DNA from: Spirosoma endbachense | GTDB taxonomy: Bacteria > Bacteroidota > Bacteroidia > Cytophagales > Spirosomataceae | Length of the DNA stretch: 64,000 nucleotides | NCBI RefSeq assembly: GCF_010233585.1 | Contig: NZ_CP045997.1 | Coordinates: forward strand, 7,878,153 to 7,942,152 | Reading direction: 5' to 3' | Shown here: positions 43,540 to 53,240 of the stretch, one piece after another | Layout: the number at the start of each line of letters is the position of its first letter | How positions within the stretch are numbered: position 1 is the first letter of the stretch | The notes under the pieces: generated by a model | The model's input: only the letters and a program-made list of their open reading frames with translations | Database searches by the model: none | Told to the model about the DNA's origin: nothing | Translations under genes and position numbers: made by a program

Positions 43540-44997
43540 ATGATGTCCTATACAGCGTTAAACAAACAATTCATCAACGGCCAGTGGACAGATGGCCGGG
43601 CTGAAGAGACGATCGATAACCTCAATCCATTTACGGAGGAGGTTATCCATTCGTTGCCATCAGCCGCCATCAGTGATGTCGATACCGCTTTTCAGGCAGC
43701 CAAAAACGCGTCGGCTGCCTGGGCATCCAGTAACCCCCTGTTTCGCCGGGATTTGCTGCTAAATGCCGCCCGGCTCATTTCCGAACGGCAGGATGAGTTC
43801 ATCGACTGGCTGACTAAAGAAGCAGGCAGTACCTATATCAAAGGTATCATTGAAGTACAACAGGCGCATGACATTCTGGTGGAAGCGGCCTCATTTCCCA
43901 CCCGGATGCACGGCCGGACAATGGCGTCGACCATTGACGGAAAAGAATCGTATGTATACTGTAAGCCATGGGGTGTGGTAAGCCTGATTAGCCCCTGGAA
44001 TTTTCCGTTATACCTCTCCATGCGTACTATTGCACCCGCGCTGGCGGTTGGTAACACGATGGTCGTTAAGCCTTCGGTGGAGTCGTTGGTGACGGGTGGA
44101 ACGATCATCGCCAAACTGTTCGACGAAGCGGGGTTCCCGACCGGGGTCTTCAACGTGGTGGTGGGGAAATCGAATGTAATCGGCGACTATTTCACCGGTC
44201 ATCCGGTGTCTAAATTTGTTTCGTTTACCGGCTCAACGCCGGTAGGGAAAGGTATTGGTCGAATTGCCGGCGAATCGGTTAAAAAATCGGCACTCGAACT
44301 GGGCGGTAACAATGCGTTCATTGTGCTAAACGATGCCGACGTTGAACAGGCTGTTGCGGGTGCCATATTTGGGAAGTTTCTGCACCAGGGGCAGGTGTGC
44401 ATGGCCACGAACCGAATTCTGGTCCATGAGTCGATCTACGAAGAGTTCAAGAACAAGTTTGTAGCCCATGCCCGAACATTACCTTATGGTGATCCGGCCG
44501 ACAAACAAACGGTTATCGGGCCGGTAATCGACAGAAAAGCGGTTAAGCGCATTCTGGGAATGATTGACGAGTCGGTTAAAATGGGGGCTGTCGTTGAAAC
44601 CGGGAATCAGGCATCAGGCAATGTCATACAACCTACGGTACTGTCGAACGTAACGGTCGATATGCCCATCTTTAAAGATGAAATCTTTGGCCCAGCGGTA
44701 AGTATCATGCCGTTCAAAACCGATGAAGAAGCCATTGTACTGGCGAATGCCACAGAATACGGCCTAAGCGGTGCCGTACATACGCGGGACATTTACCGGG
44801 GTATGAAGCTGGCCCGGCGGGTCGAAACGGGTATGATCCACATCAACGACCAGTCAGATAATGACGAAGTCCATTCACCCTTTGGTGGCGAAAAGTCATC
44901 GGGTACGGGGCGTTTTGGCGGAGACTTCATGCTGGAAGAAATGACTACCGTGCAGTGGGTCAGTGTCGCGCACGAAACCCGCCAGTATCCCTTTTAA
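43540..44997 (+). CDS. NAD(P)-dependent aldehyde dehydrogenase
   Basis: A 485-residue ALDH. The general base Glu253 is in ALELGGNN and the catalytic Cys287 in HQGQVCMATNR. The cofactor region shows PWNFPLYLS and FTGSTPVGKG, and the C-terminal FGGEKSSGTGRFGG is typical of vanillin/benzaldehyde dehydrogenase-like members. It oxidises aldehydes to acids, a natural partner for the SDR and hydrolases of the same operon. Confidence 0.96.
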   Translation: MMSYTALNKQFINGQWTDGRAEETIDNLNPFTEEVIHSLPSAAISDVDTAFQAAKNASAAWASSNPLFRRDLLLNAARLISERQDEFIDWLTKEAGSTYIKGIIEVQQAHDILVEAASFPTRMHGRTMASTIDGKESYVYCKPWGVVSLISPWNFPLYLSMRTIAPALAVGNTMVVKPSVESLVTGGTIIAKLFDEAGFPTGVFNVVVGKSNVIGDYFTGHPVSKFVSFTGSTPVGKGIGRIAGESVKKSALELGGNNAFIVLNDADVEQAVAGAIFGKFLHQGQVCMATNRILVHESIYEEFKNKFVAHARTLPYGDPADKQTVIGPVIDRKAVKRILGMIDESVKMGAVVETGNQASGNVIQPTVLSNVTVDMPIFKDEIFGPAVSIMPFKTDEEAIVLANATEYGLSGAVHTRDIYRGMKLARRVETGMIHINDQSDNDEVHSPFGGEKSSGTGRFGGDFMLEEMTTVQWVSVAHETRQYPF

Positions 44998-45032
44998 CGT
45001 TTACCAGAAAGGGGTTAAAACAGGGTAACTCA

Positions 45033-47303
45033 TTATACAGCATGAATCAGTCCCCGGTCAATCCTATCCGCTGTAAACAGTAAGCTTATCTGAACACCGT
45101 CGTTTTGATCGATTTGGAGGGTGCCCCTCAATTGTTTACTCAGTCCCCGGATCAGGCTCATGCCCAGCGTTCGACTTCGGTTCGGGTTTAGATCGGCAGG
45201 TAAGCCAATCCCATTATCCCTGATCGTAAGCCTGTATGTTTTGCTATCAGGTTTTAGTAACGTAATGGCGATAAATCCGTTCTGTCCTGAAGGGAAAGCG
45301 TGTTTTAATGAGTTGGTGACCGCTTCATTTATAATCAGACCCAGCGGAACGGCCAGCGTTATGTCTAACCCAATGGGGGCTACTTCAATCTGCTTTCGGA
45401 CAGTATCCTGACGGTCAAAGCTTGTGATCAGGTAGTCAACAATTTCGTCAATATACTCTGAGAGTTCAACGTTGGCGAGTTGATCGGATTGGTACAACTT
45501 CTGGTGAATCAGGGCCATGGCGTGTACCCGGTTCTGGCTTTCCCGGATGGCCGACTGGGCCGAATGGTCGGTCAGATACACGCCCTGAGAGTGAAGCAAG
45601 CTACTGATGATCTGGAGGTTATTCTTAACCCGGTGGTGGATCTCTTTTAACATCCACTCTTTCTCCGCCAAAAGGTGATCCTTTTCGGTGAGTACTTCCT
45701 GGAGAGAATCGTTTTTCAGGTTGATTTCCTGCTTTTGAGACTCAAGGAGTTGATTACTACGTTGTTTGAGCCGGAACCGATTGTAGCTAACGCCGAGCAG
45801 ACTCACTAAAAGAATAGCACCAGCGATAAAGCCATAACGGGTTGTTTGTGCCCGCTTCAATTCGCTTTGCTGGCGCTGTTCTTTTTCGGTCAATAACTGA
45901 ATTTGCTGTTCTTTTTTTTGGGTTTCATACTGAATCTCCATTTCGTTAATCTGCCTGCTTTTAACAGCGTTAAACATGGAGTCATTCAATGCTTTGTACT
46001 GCTGGTACTGGGCAATAGCGGAAACATAACGACCGGCCGCTGAATCTACTTTGAAGGTCATTAAATGCACTTCCATGAGGATATTGGCGGGTACCTGACC
46101 CTGTGGGGCCGACAGCAGTTTCTGCAAAAAGGGACTGGCTTTAGTAAACTGCTTCGTTGCCACATAAAATCGACCAATGCCCATATTGGCAACTTGGGCT
46201 ACCCAGGACGCGGTTTTTTTGCTCCACTCAATGCTTTCTAAATAATAGGCTTCTGCCCGTTTGTATTGCTTGAGGGCGGCATAACACTCCCCAAAACTTT
46301 CGGCCATTGTCATTTTGTCATCAATGACAAGTGGCAGGTTTTTTTGGTCAATAGCTGTCAAAAATTGGAGTGCTTCCTTTGCTTTCCCCTGTTTGAGCAA
46401 AGCTCTAGCTAACTTTTTAGCCATTCCTGCATCGACAATCACCTGGCCTTTTTGCCTGCTGATGGCCAGCGACTTTTTATACGTGTCGATGCTTTTATTA
46501 ATTTGCCCTAATTCAAAATAAACATTCCCCAACCTGAAATAGGCTTCATCGAGCTTACCCTTATTCCCATTTTCCTCCAAGTTCCTGACCATTTTCAGGG
46601 CGTAAAAGAGCGCGAATTTTAAATCTCCCCGATAGAAACCGATATTCGATAGCGCAAAGAACGTTTTGTAAATGCTTTTGTCGCCGATCGCTTTTTGGAT
46701 CGTCAAGGTACGCATATACTCTTGTTCGGACTCCTTTAACTTACCCTGTATACTATGCAACTCACCTATGGCCGACCTTATGATAACTTCCTGTTGCCGA
46801 TCGCCGACCTGAATCGTCAGGGCTAGTGCATGCGCATAAGCAGTTAAAATTTCCGTGTAATTCTCTTCTATCTTTACTAAATCAGCACCCAGTCTGAACC
46901 AGGCCTTGCCTTCCTGACCTACATTACCAGCTTGCTGATAGGCCTTGATCACCTGGGTGAAGTAGGATCTTCCTTGCGCCAGCTTGTTATGTCGAAAGTA
47001 GTAGGTACCTACCTGATATAGACTTTCCTCTTTCCATTTCTGATCGCCAAGCCGATTGCTGAGGGTTAACGCCTGCTCAAAAAGCAAAAGGGTACTGTCC
47101 AAATTCGCTTTGGTCTGAGAGGGCAGACCAAGCATGTACTTACCTAATTCCAATAACAGTTTTACCTGAGTTGTGTCGCTCCGGTTGCGGTTTAGCTGAT
47201 GGCGAACACTGTCGAGTTGTGGAGCAGACAACTGAGCCTGGGCCGGTTGCGTAAGCAGGCACCAGATACTCAGAATAAGAAGCTGCTTCCTCGTTATCAT
47301 CAA
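45033..47303 (-). CDS. TPR sensor histidine kinase, HisKA_2 type (paralogue 2)
   Basis: A 756-residue kinase: signal peptide (LLILSIWCLLTQPAQAQ), TPR-like repeats to ~residue 440, coiled coil, one membrane helix (GFIAGAILLVSLLGVSYN), phospho-acceptor His in EIHHRVKNNLQIISSLL, and HATPase_c motifs NEAVTNSLKHAF and DNGIGLP. It is the last of three tandem paralogues, 57 bp after the previous one. It has no receiver domain, so it must phosphorylate a separate regulator, possibly the sigma-54 activator at 53241. Confidence 0.95.
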   Translation of the reverse strand: MMITRKQLLILSIWCLLTQPAQAQLSAPQLDSVRHQLNRNRSDTTQVKLLLELGKYMLGLPSQTKANLDSTLLLFEQALTLSNRLGDQKWKEESLYQVGTYYFRHNKLAQGRSYFTQVIKAYQQAGNVGQEGKAWFRLGADLVKIEENYTEILTAYAHALALTIQVGDRQQEVIIRSAIGELHSIQGKLKESEQEYMRTLTIQKAIGDKSIYKTFFALSNIGFYRGDLKFALFYALKMVRNLEENGNKGKLDEAYFRLGNVYFELGQINKSIDTYKKSLAISRQKGQVIVDAGMAKKLARALLKQGKAKEALQFLTAIDQKNLPLVIDDKMTMAESFGECYAALKQYKRAEAYYLESIEWSKKTASWVAQVANMGIGRFYVATKQFTKASPFLQKLLSAPQGQVPANILMEVHLMTFKVDSAAGRYVSAIAQYQQYKALNDSMFNAVKSRQINEMEIQYETQKKEQQIQLLTEKEQRQQSELKRAQTTRYGFIAGAILLVSLLGVSYNRFRLKQRSNQLLESQKQEINLKNDSLQEVLTEKDHLLAEKEWMLKEIHHRVKNNLQIISSLLHSQGVYLTDHSAQSAIRESQNRVHAMALIHQKLYQSDQLANVELSEYIDEIVDYLITSFDRQDTVRKQIEVAPIGLDITLAVPLGLIINEAVTNSLKHAFPSGQNGFIAITLLKPDSKTYRLTIRDNGIGLPADLNPNRSRTLGMSLIRGLSKQLRGTLQIDQNDGVQISLLFTADRIDRGLIHAV

Positions 47304-47360
47304 CGAATCTACGATTGAGGGTGAATTATTGATTATAAAGAAACCTATGCCCGGAAACGG

Positions 47361-49739
47361 CTAATCGCTGCCGACCATTTCTTTAACTATTTTTTCTTCC
47401 GTAAACGTCAGGCTTATCTGAACACCGTCGCGCTGATCGATTTGCAAACGACCACCCAATTGCTTACTTAACCCCCGAATGAGACTCATGCCTAACGTCA
47501 TGCTGCGGTTTGGGTTTATATCGGCGGGGAGCCCAATACCATTATCGTTAATTGTAAGCTGGTACGTTTGACTATCCAACTTTCTCAGGGCGACGCTAAT
47601 AACGCCCGTCTGATTGAATGGAAAGGCGTGTTTCAGCGAATTGGTCACCACCTCGTTGATAATTAACCCGAGGGGTACAGCCAGCGTCACGTCCAGATCA
47701 ACGGGAGTCAGAGAAATCTGCTTACGAACGGTACCTTCCCGATCGAACGATTGAATCAGGTAATCGACAATCTCCGTCACATAACCTACCATGGGAATAG
47801 CGGTGAGCTGATCGGATTGATATAACTTCTGATGAATCAGCGCCATCGCATGAACCCGGTTCTGGCTTTCCCGGATAGCCGACTGAGCGGCCTGGTCGGT
47901 CAGATACACACCCTGAGAATGGAGCAGGCTGGTGATGATCTGAAGATTATTTTTCACTCGATGATGAATCTCTTTCAGCATCCACTCTTTCTCAGTTAAT
48001 AATTGTTTCTGACTGGCGAGGAGCGTTTCCAGCGCCTGGTTCTTCTGGTTAATTTCGTGTTGTTTCGTTTCGAGGAGCTGGTTGCTCTTCTGCTTGATCC
48101 GGTAGCGGTTATAACTCAACCCCAGCAAGCAAAGCAACAGAATCGAACAGATGAGGATCGTATTTCTGATCGTTCGGGCCTGGTCTAATTCACTGGCCTG
48201 CAAGTGGCTCTGTTTCTTGAGCAGGCTAATGTTCTGTTGATTTTCTTTCGTCTCGTATTGTATTTCCAACCGAGCAATCTGCTTTGCCTTGGTTTCGCTG
48301 AAAAGCGAATCATTCAACGCTTTATGAAGTCGAAAATGTTGAATGGCGGACAGATAGTTCCCCTGAGCTGAATCGACTTTAAAGAGCATGTAGTGGATGT
48401 CTTTCACCGTCGACAAGGCGTGTTTCTGGGGAGTAAAAGCCAGCGCTTTTTCCAGGAAGAGCCCCGCCTTTTTAATGTCCTGCTGCTCCAGGTAAAACTG
48501 GCCGACTTCTGCCTGAACTTTTTGCGACATCTCCGTATTTTGATGTGATTTTTCGTACCAGTCAATGGCTTCCAGATAGTAGCGCTCGGCAAGTGCAGAC
48601 TGATGCAGGGATTGGTAACAGTTGGCCAGACTTTGCGCAATACACCCTTTTTGAACTTTATTGATCGGTGGTATTTCCCCAACTAAATTTTTCAGCAGGC
48701 TAATGGCTTCCACCGCTTTATGGTGGGCTGTCATGTCGCGGGCAATGATGCTGGCTACATTATACATGGGCAGGTCGGCCTGTTTTTCCTGCCGCCATTT
48801 CTGAAGTGCTTTTTTGTACCAGCTAATGGCCTGTTCCTGCTTTCCCAACTCCCAGTAGATCTGGGCCACATCACCATAAAACGTGGCTGCGAGTAAGGTG
48901 TCCCGAGTCCGGTTCATGCTCTCCAGACACTGAAACGAATAGCCCAGGGCTTTGCCATAATTACCTTTTAATCGGTTGATGTACGATAGCCAGCTGTAGG
49001 TATAATGGAGCTTGGGATAGCCAATAGCTTTGTACCGATTTAACACATTGACAAACTCATTATTGCCCAAATCCAGCTTTCCCTGATTGGTATGAAACGC
49101 GGCAATTTCACGAAGGATATAAATTTCAGACTCGTAATTCTTTAGTTCCCTATAAATAGAAGCCGCCTGCATGTAGCAAGCCACGACAACCGGGAAATTC
49201 TTGGTAATAAATACGGAACAGGCACCAAATCGGGTCAGCGCTTCAGCCTGCCCACTTTTGTCATTTGTTCGGATACAGTCGTTGATAAGTTCATTGAAAA
49301 GCAGTTTGCCCACCGTTGTATCCCTTAATTCCATGTGGGCAACCACCAGCATCGTCTCGGCCTCATGACGTTTGGCAGGTAAATTGAGTCTGGTACTTAA
49401 TGCCTTTGCCTGATGCAGAAACCCTTGTGCGCTGTCTAAATCCGGTTTGACTTCACCGTACTTGAGTACATGAAACTTTCCCAACTCAATCAGGGCGTTG
49501 ATGCGGTTGGTGTCGTTTGGGCTACCCGCCAACTGCTTCAGGTATTGATTCACCATTTGTCGATTAATGTTCTGGCCCGGACTCGACAGACTGGCCAACA
49601 GCAGGCCAGCCGCCAACACGTAGTTCCGTAGGAGACGCCTGAAAAGAAGCGAAATCGTAGTCCCATCAGACAAGACAGCCTCAGGTGACCCCATTGATAG
49701 TTGACGGTAATTGTATGTAGCGACTCGCTTCATGATCAA
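47361..49739 (-). CDS. TPR sensor histidine kinase, HisKA_2 type (paralogue 3)
   Basis: A 792-residue kinase with the same architecture as its neighbours: TPR repeats, one membrane helix (ILICSILLLCLLGLSYN), EIHHRVKNNLQIITSLL and NEVVTNSLKHAF / DNGIGLP. The start is uncertain; an internal membrane-like segment (LLRNYVLAAGLLLASLS) may be the real signal. Middle gene of the tandem, 82 bp after paralogue 4. Confidence 0.94.
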   Translation of the reverse strand: MIMKRVATYNYRQLSMGSPEAVLSDGTTISLLFRRLLRNYVLAAGLLLASLSSPGQNINRQMVNQYLKQLAGSPNDTNRINALIELGKFHVLKYGEVKPDLDSAQGFLHQAKALSTRLNLPAKRHEAETMLVVAHMELRDTTVGKLLFNELINDCIRTNDKSGQAEALTRFGACSVFITKNFPVVVACYMQAASIYRELKNYESEIYILREIAAFHTNQGKLDLGNNEFVNVLNRYKAIGYPKLHYTYSWLSYINRLKGNYGKALGYSFQCLESMNRTRDTLLAATFYGDVAQIYWELGKQEQAISWYKKALQKWRQEKQADLPMYNVASIIARDMTAHHKAVEAISLLKNLVGEIPPINKVQKGCIAQSLANCYQSLHQSALAERYYLEAIDWYEKSHQNTEMSQKVQAEVGQFYLEQQDIKKAGLFLEKALAFTPQKHALSTVKDIHYMLFKVDSAQGNYLSAIQHFRLHKALNDSLFSETKAKQIARLEIQYETKENQQNISLLKKQSHLQASELDQARTIRNTILICSILLLCLLGLSYNRYRIKQKSNQLLETKQHEINQKNQALETLLASQKQLLTEKEWMLKEIHHRVKNNLQIITSLLHSQGVYLTDQAAQSAIRESQNRVHAMALIHQKLYQSDQLTAIPMVGYVTEIVDYLIQSFDREGTVRKQISLTPVDLDVTLAVPLGLIINEVVTNSLKHAFPFNQTGVISVALRKLDSQTYQLTINDNGIGLPADINPNRSMTLGMSLIRGLSKQLGGRLQIDQRDGVQISLTFTEEKIVKEMVGSD

Positions 49740-49821
49740 TGACTATGCAGCATAGTCTTTTACGTATTCCTTATGCAATGTCAATCATATTTGCCAGAAT
49801 GATATTAATATAAATTACTGA

Positions 49822-52200
49822 TTAGAGCGCTGTTACCTGCTCTCTACAAACGGTTTCCTCCGAGAACACAAGCCGGACTTCAACTCCTTTACCATCATTC
49901 TGACGGATTTCCAGACGTCCCCCAATCTGCTTACTTAACCCACGCATCAGACTCATACCCAGCGTTCGGCTTTTCTGCGGGTTAAAGTCAGCCGGAAGGC
50001 CCGTTCCATCGTCACTTATTACCAGCAGGTAGTGATTTTCTTGCGCCGTTAATTCAACGCAGATGATCCCCCGATTGCCACCCATAAAGGCGTATTTGAG
50101 GGAGTTGGTCACTGCTTCGTTCAAAATTAAGCCAAGAGGGACCGCCAGCGTAACGTCCAGTTCGAGGGGTATTACGTTGATTCGTTTGCGAATGGTATCC
50201 TCCCGATCGAAGGACTTTATCAGATAGTCGACGATCTCCGCCACGTAACCAGCCATCGGAATAGCCGCCAGCCGATCCGACTGGTACAACTTCTGGTGAA
50301 TCAGGGCCATGGCATGTACCCGGTTCTGACTTTCCCGTATGGCCGACTGTGCGGCTTCGTCCTTAAGGAAAACGCCCTGCGAATGGAGCAGACTGGTAAT
50401 GATTTGTAGATTATTCTTAACCCGGTGATGGATTTCTTTGAGCATCCATTCCTTCTCGGTCAGTAGTTGTTGCTGTTCGGATAGCAGGGTCTCCAATGTG
50501 TGATTTTTTCGATTTATCTCACGCTGTTTAATTTCCAGAAGCTGATTGCTGCGTTGTTTTAGCCGATACCGATTATAACTTAATGCCAGTAGGCAAAGCA
50601 AGAGAGCTGACCCGCCCAGAATACCATTTCGAACGATTCGGGCCTGCTTTAGCTCCCCATCCTGCACTATTTTTTGTTTCTTCAGGAGTACTATATTCTG
50701 TTTGTTCTTTTGCGTCTCATACTGAACTTCCAACTGATTGAATTGATTGTTTTTCGTTTCGTTGAAGATGGAGTCATTCAGTGATTTATGCTGTCGAAAA
50801 TGAGAAATGGCCGATTTGTAATCTCCGGTTGCCGAGTCGATTTTAAACAGTATAAAGTGAATGTCCTTGAGCAGGGAAAGTGAATTTTTCTTTGTCGAAT
50901 CAACTAGCAAAGGCCTTACATAAAAATTGGCTCTTTTAAACTGGTTACGTTCTAGGTAAAACCGGCCAACTTCCATCTGGGCCTTTCGCGACATTTCAAA
51001 ATCATGATTGGCCTCTATGTACCACCGCATTGCCTCCAGGTAGTATTTTTCGGCTAACTTATCATCCTTCAACGCATCATAGCTGTAGGCGAAACTCTGT
51101 GCTACCGACCCTTTCTGGATGAAATTTATCGTTGGAATCTGAGTGACCAGTTCGTTGATCAGTTTGAGCGCTTCCTCTGGCTTCTGCTGTTTAATTAAAT
51201 CCCGGACAATTATGTTGGCCGCATTGTACATCCCATAATTTGGTAACCCTTCCTGCCGCCATTTAGCCAGTGTTTTCCGGTACCATTCGTTGCTCTGCCG
51301 ATACCTGCCCAACTCAAAATACATTTGGGCTAGATTGCCGTAAAAACTGGCTGCTGATATGGTGTCGCCCGTCCGGTTCATGCTATCAATGCATTGCAGC
51401 GAGTAAAAAAGGCTCTTGTTAAAATCACCTTTTAGGCGGTTAATGGTCGATAACCAATTGTAGGTGTAATGAAGTCTTGGATAACCGATAGCTTTGTAGC
51501 GTTTCAGGATCGTCTGGAACTCCCGCTCAGCCAAATCCAACTGTCCCAGATTTGTATGGAGACCCGCGATTTCGTGCAGGATCAGCAGTTCCTGTTTCTG
51601 GTTATGGAGCGACCGGTAGATGGCAATGGCCCGGTTATAATTGTCAAAAATCTCGGGAAACTTCTTCGTCGTGAAAGAAATACAGTAGCCCAGACGAAAA
51701 CGGGCGTTGGCTTCGGATGCCCGGTCGCCCGTTCGTCGGCAGTCAGCGATCAACCGGTCAAACAGCGCATACGCCTGCTGGCTGTTGGCTGCCTCTAGAT
51801 AATTAGCCACTCTTACCGCGTCTATTTCATGCTGCCACGTCAACTGGTGCAATGAATCGCTTAGGTGCCTGGCCCGGTTGAGGTAGGACAGACTGCTGTC
51901 CAGATCTGCAGGCACATTGCCCGGTTTAAAAAGCTGATACTTGCCCAGCTCGAACAGGATTCTTATTCGGCCTGTGTCTGCCTTACTTTGGGTTAACTGA
52001 ACCAGCAGTTGATTCGCCATCTTCCGGCTTATGTTTTGTGCGTGGGCGGGTAGAGAACCCCAAAGCAAACCAAAAAACAGGCAAATATTGGCCCTTACAA
52101 ACGGAGATGCATAACTAAACAGGAGTGATCGTGCTGAGCCAATCGACCTTACGACTGATTGACTAAACGGGAAAAAGGTTACTGACGCTATCATGATCAA
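49822..52200 (-). CDS. TPR sensor histidine kinase, HisKA_2 type (paralogue 4)
   Basis: A 792-residue kinase, first of the tandem in transcription order. The signal-like segment is ANICLFFGLLWGSLPAHAQ. TPR repeats are followed by a membrane helix (GSALLLCLLALSYNRY), EIHHRVKNNLQIITSLL, NEAVTNSLKYAF and SDDGTGLP, where the usual DNG is DDG. It is the most similar to paralogue 3, so the tandem probably grew by duplication. The promoter lies in the 368-bp region shared with the divergent DsbA-like gene. Confidence 0.94.
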   Translation of the reverse strand: MIMIASVTFFPFSQSVVRSIGSARSLLFSYASPFVRANICLFFGLLWGSLPAHAQNISRKMANQLLVQLTQSKADTGRIRILFELGKYQLFKPGNVPADLDSSLSYLNRARHLSDSLHQLTWQHEIDAVRVANYLEAANSQQAYALFDRLIADCRRTGDRASEANARFRLGYCISFTTKKFPEIFDNYNRAIAIYRSLHNQKQELLILHEIAGLHTNLGQLDLAEREFQTILKRYKAIGYPRLHYTYNWLSTINRLKGDFNKSLFYSLQCIDSMNRTGDTISAASFYGNLAQMYFELGRYRQSNEWYRKTLAKWRQEGLPNYGMYNAANIIVRDLIKQQKPEEALKLINELVTQIPTINFIQKGSVAQSFAYSYDALKDDKLAEKYYLEAMRWYIEANHDFEMSRKAQMEVGRFYLERNQFKRANFYVRPLLVDSTKKNSLSLLKDIHFILFKIDSATGDYKSAISHFRQHKSLNDSIFNETKNNQFNQLEVQYETQKNKQNIVLLKKQKIVQDGELKQARIVRNGILGGSALLLCLLALSYNRYRLKQRSNQLLEIKQREINRKNHTLETLLSEQQQLLTEKEWMLKEIHHRVKNNLQIITSLLHSQGVFLKDEAAQSAIRESQNRVHAMALIHQKLYQSDRLAAIPMAGYVAEIVDYLIKSFDREDTIRKRINVIPLELDVTLAVPLGLILNEAVTNSLKYAFMGGNRGIICVELTAQENHYLLVISDDGTGLPADFNPQKSRTLGMSLMRGLSKQIGGRLEIRQNDGKGVEVRLVFSEETVCREQVTAL

Positions 52201-52352
52201 TTGGCTTCAATGCATTTGGCGTGTGAGCAGTTGCTCACGACCGCCGACGGCTGTAAACGCTTGCTATCCACTCTACAAAAATGGCTCCGAATCGGGATGG
52301 CTTTAGTCAGGTCGGAAAAGACCTGCTTAGCTGTTTCCGCAAGGTCGCGAAC

Positions 52353-52520
52353 TCTAAAAAAAATGGAGTTGTAGGGAAAAAGCGTCTATTCTTTTGGAGT
52401 TTCTCTTAACTAATTTACGTCTACAGGTCAGGCTTTTATGAGGTATATCGCGCGCTGGGCCTTGCGTTGGCCATTTTCTGCCACGTAGCATCAATGGCGG
52501 TTTCGTGGCACAGGAGTTGA
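52353..52520 (+). promoter_or_regulatory. Sigma-54-like promoter with degenerate operator sites upstream of the DsbA-like gene
   Basis: TGGCACAGGAGTTGACA (52506-52522) resembles the sigma-54 consensus TGGCAC-N5-TTGC, with GA instead of GC. Upstream, TCTAAAAAAAATGGA (52353-52367) matches 10 of 15 bases of the TCCAGAnnTACTGGA operator, and a lone right half TTTTGGA ends a 15-bp window starting exactly 123 bp before the -24 GG. These are weaker than the sites at 37.7 and 39.7 kb. The region 52201-52568 has no gene. Confidence 0.4.
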
Positions 52521-52568
52521 CATGCTTTACGCAGGAATCGTCCTGGATTTCACCCAACCGCAATCTCT

Positions 52569-53204
52569 ATGAAACTTCTTATCAGAAACTTCTTTTTTGA
52601 TCACCCTTTCTCTTCGCTCCCGTTTATGAATTCGATAACAACCAATTCCTTTGCTGACAGGGGAGGGCCGACACCTACGGTCGAGCTGACCGAGTTTGGC
52701 GACTTTACCGGTGCCCAGTGCCGCCGGAGCCGGCCTTTACTCGCGTCGATATTAAAGGCGTTCGATGGTCGGGTTCGGTATAGCTATCGCCATTTCCCCA
52801 ACGACCAAAGCGAAGCCTCGAAAATGGCAGCTTTAGCGGCTGAAGCCGCCCGTCGGCAAGGGCAATTCTGGCTCATGTATCAGGCCTTGTTTACCCAGCC
52901 CACCATCAATCGCTCATCACTTTCGACGCTTGCCATTTCGCTCGGGTTGCACTACCATCAGTTTCTAAACGATCTGGATGATGAAGAACTGTATCATCGA
53001 ATTGACGCCGACCGACGCGAAGGACAGCAGCTTGGCGTCATGACAACGCCTACGTTTTTCGTTAATGGACAACGGTTTTACGGAAAGCTAACACAGGCCC
53101 GTTTAGCGCCAATTGTTCACGCTCAGGTAAGTCAGTACGCTCAACCCGTGCTTAGCAAAGTGGATGTTGCCAATGGCATGATCTACTGGGGACGAGGTGA
53201 ATGA
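52569..53204 (+). CDS. DsbA-family thioredoxin-fold protein with altered active site
   Basis: A 211-residue protein (or 192 from ATG 52626) of the DsbA/FrnE-like thioredoxin fold. The position of the CxxC active site reads GAQC in FGDFTGAQCRRSRP, so the nucleophilic first Cys is Gly. The cis-proline loop TPTFFVNG is intact, and a helical insertion (FWLMYQALFTQP) is present. No clear signal peptide. It cannot be a normal disulfide oxidase; it could bind glutathione or substrates, or act through the remaining Cys. Convergent with the sigma-54 activator gene. Confidence 0.85.
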   Translation: MKLLIRNFFFDHPFSSLPFMNSITTNSFADRGGPTPTVELTEFGDFTGAQCRRSRPLLASILKAFDGRVRYSYRHFPNDQSEASKMAALAAEAARRQGQFWLMYQALFTQPTINRSSLSTLAISLGLHYHQFLNDLDDEELYHRIDADRREGQQLGVMTTPTFFVNGQRFYGKLTQARLAPIVHAQVSQYAQPVLSKVDVANGMIYWGRGE

Positions 53205-53240
53205 ATCCATAAAAAATGATAAGAGTTTACGGTGAATCCG

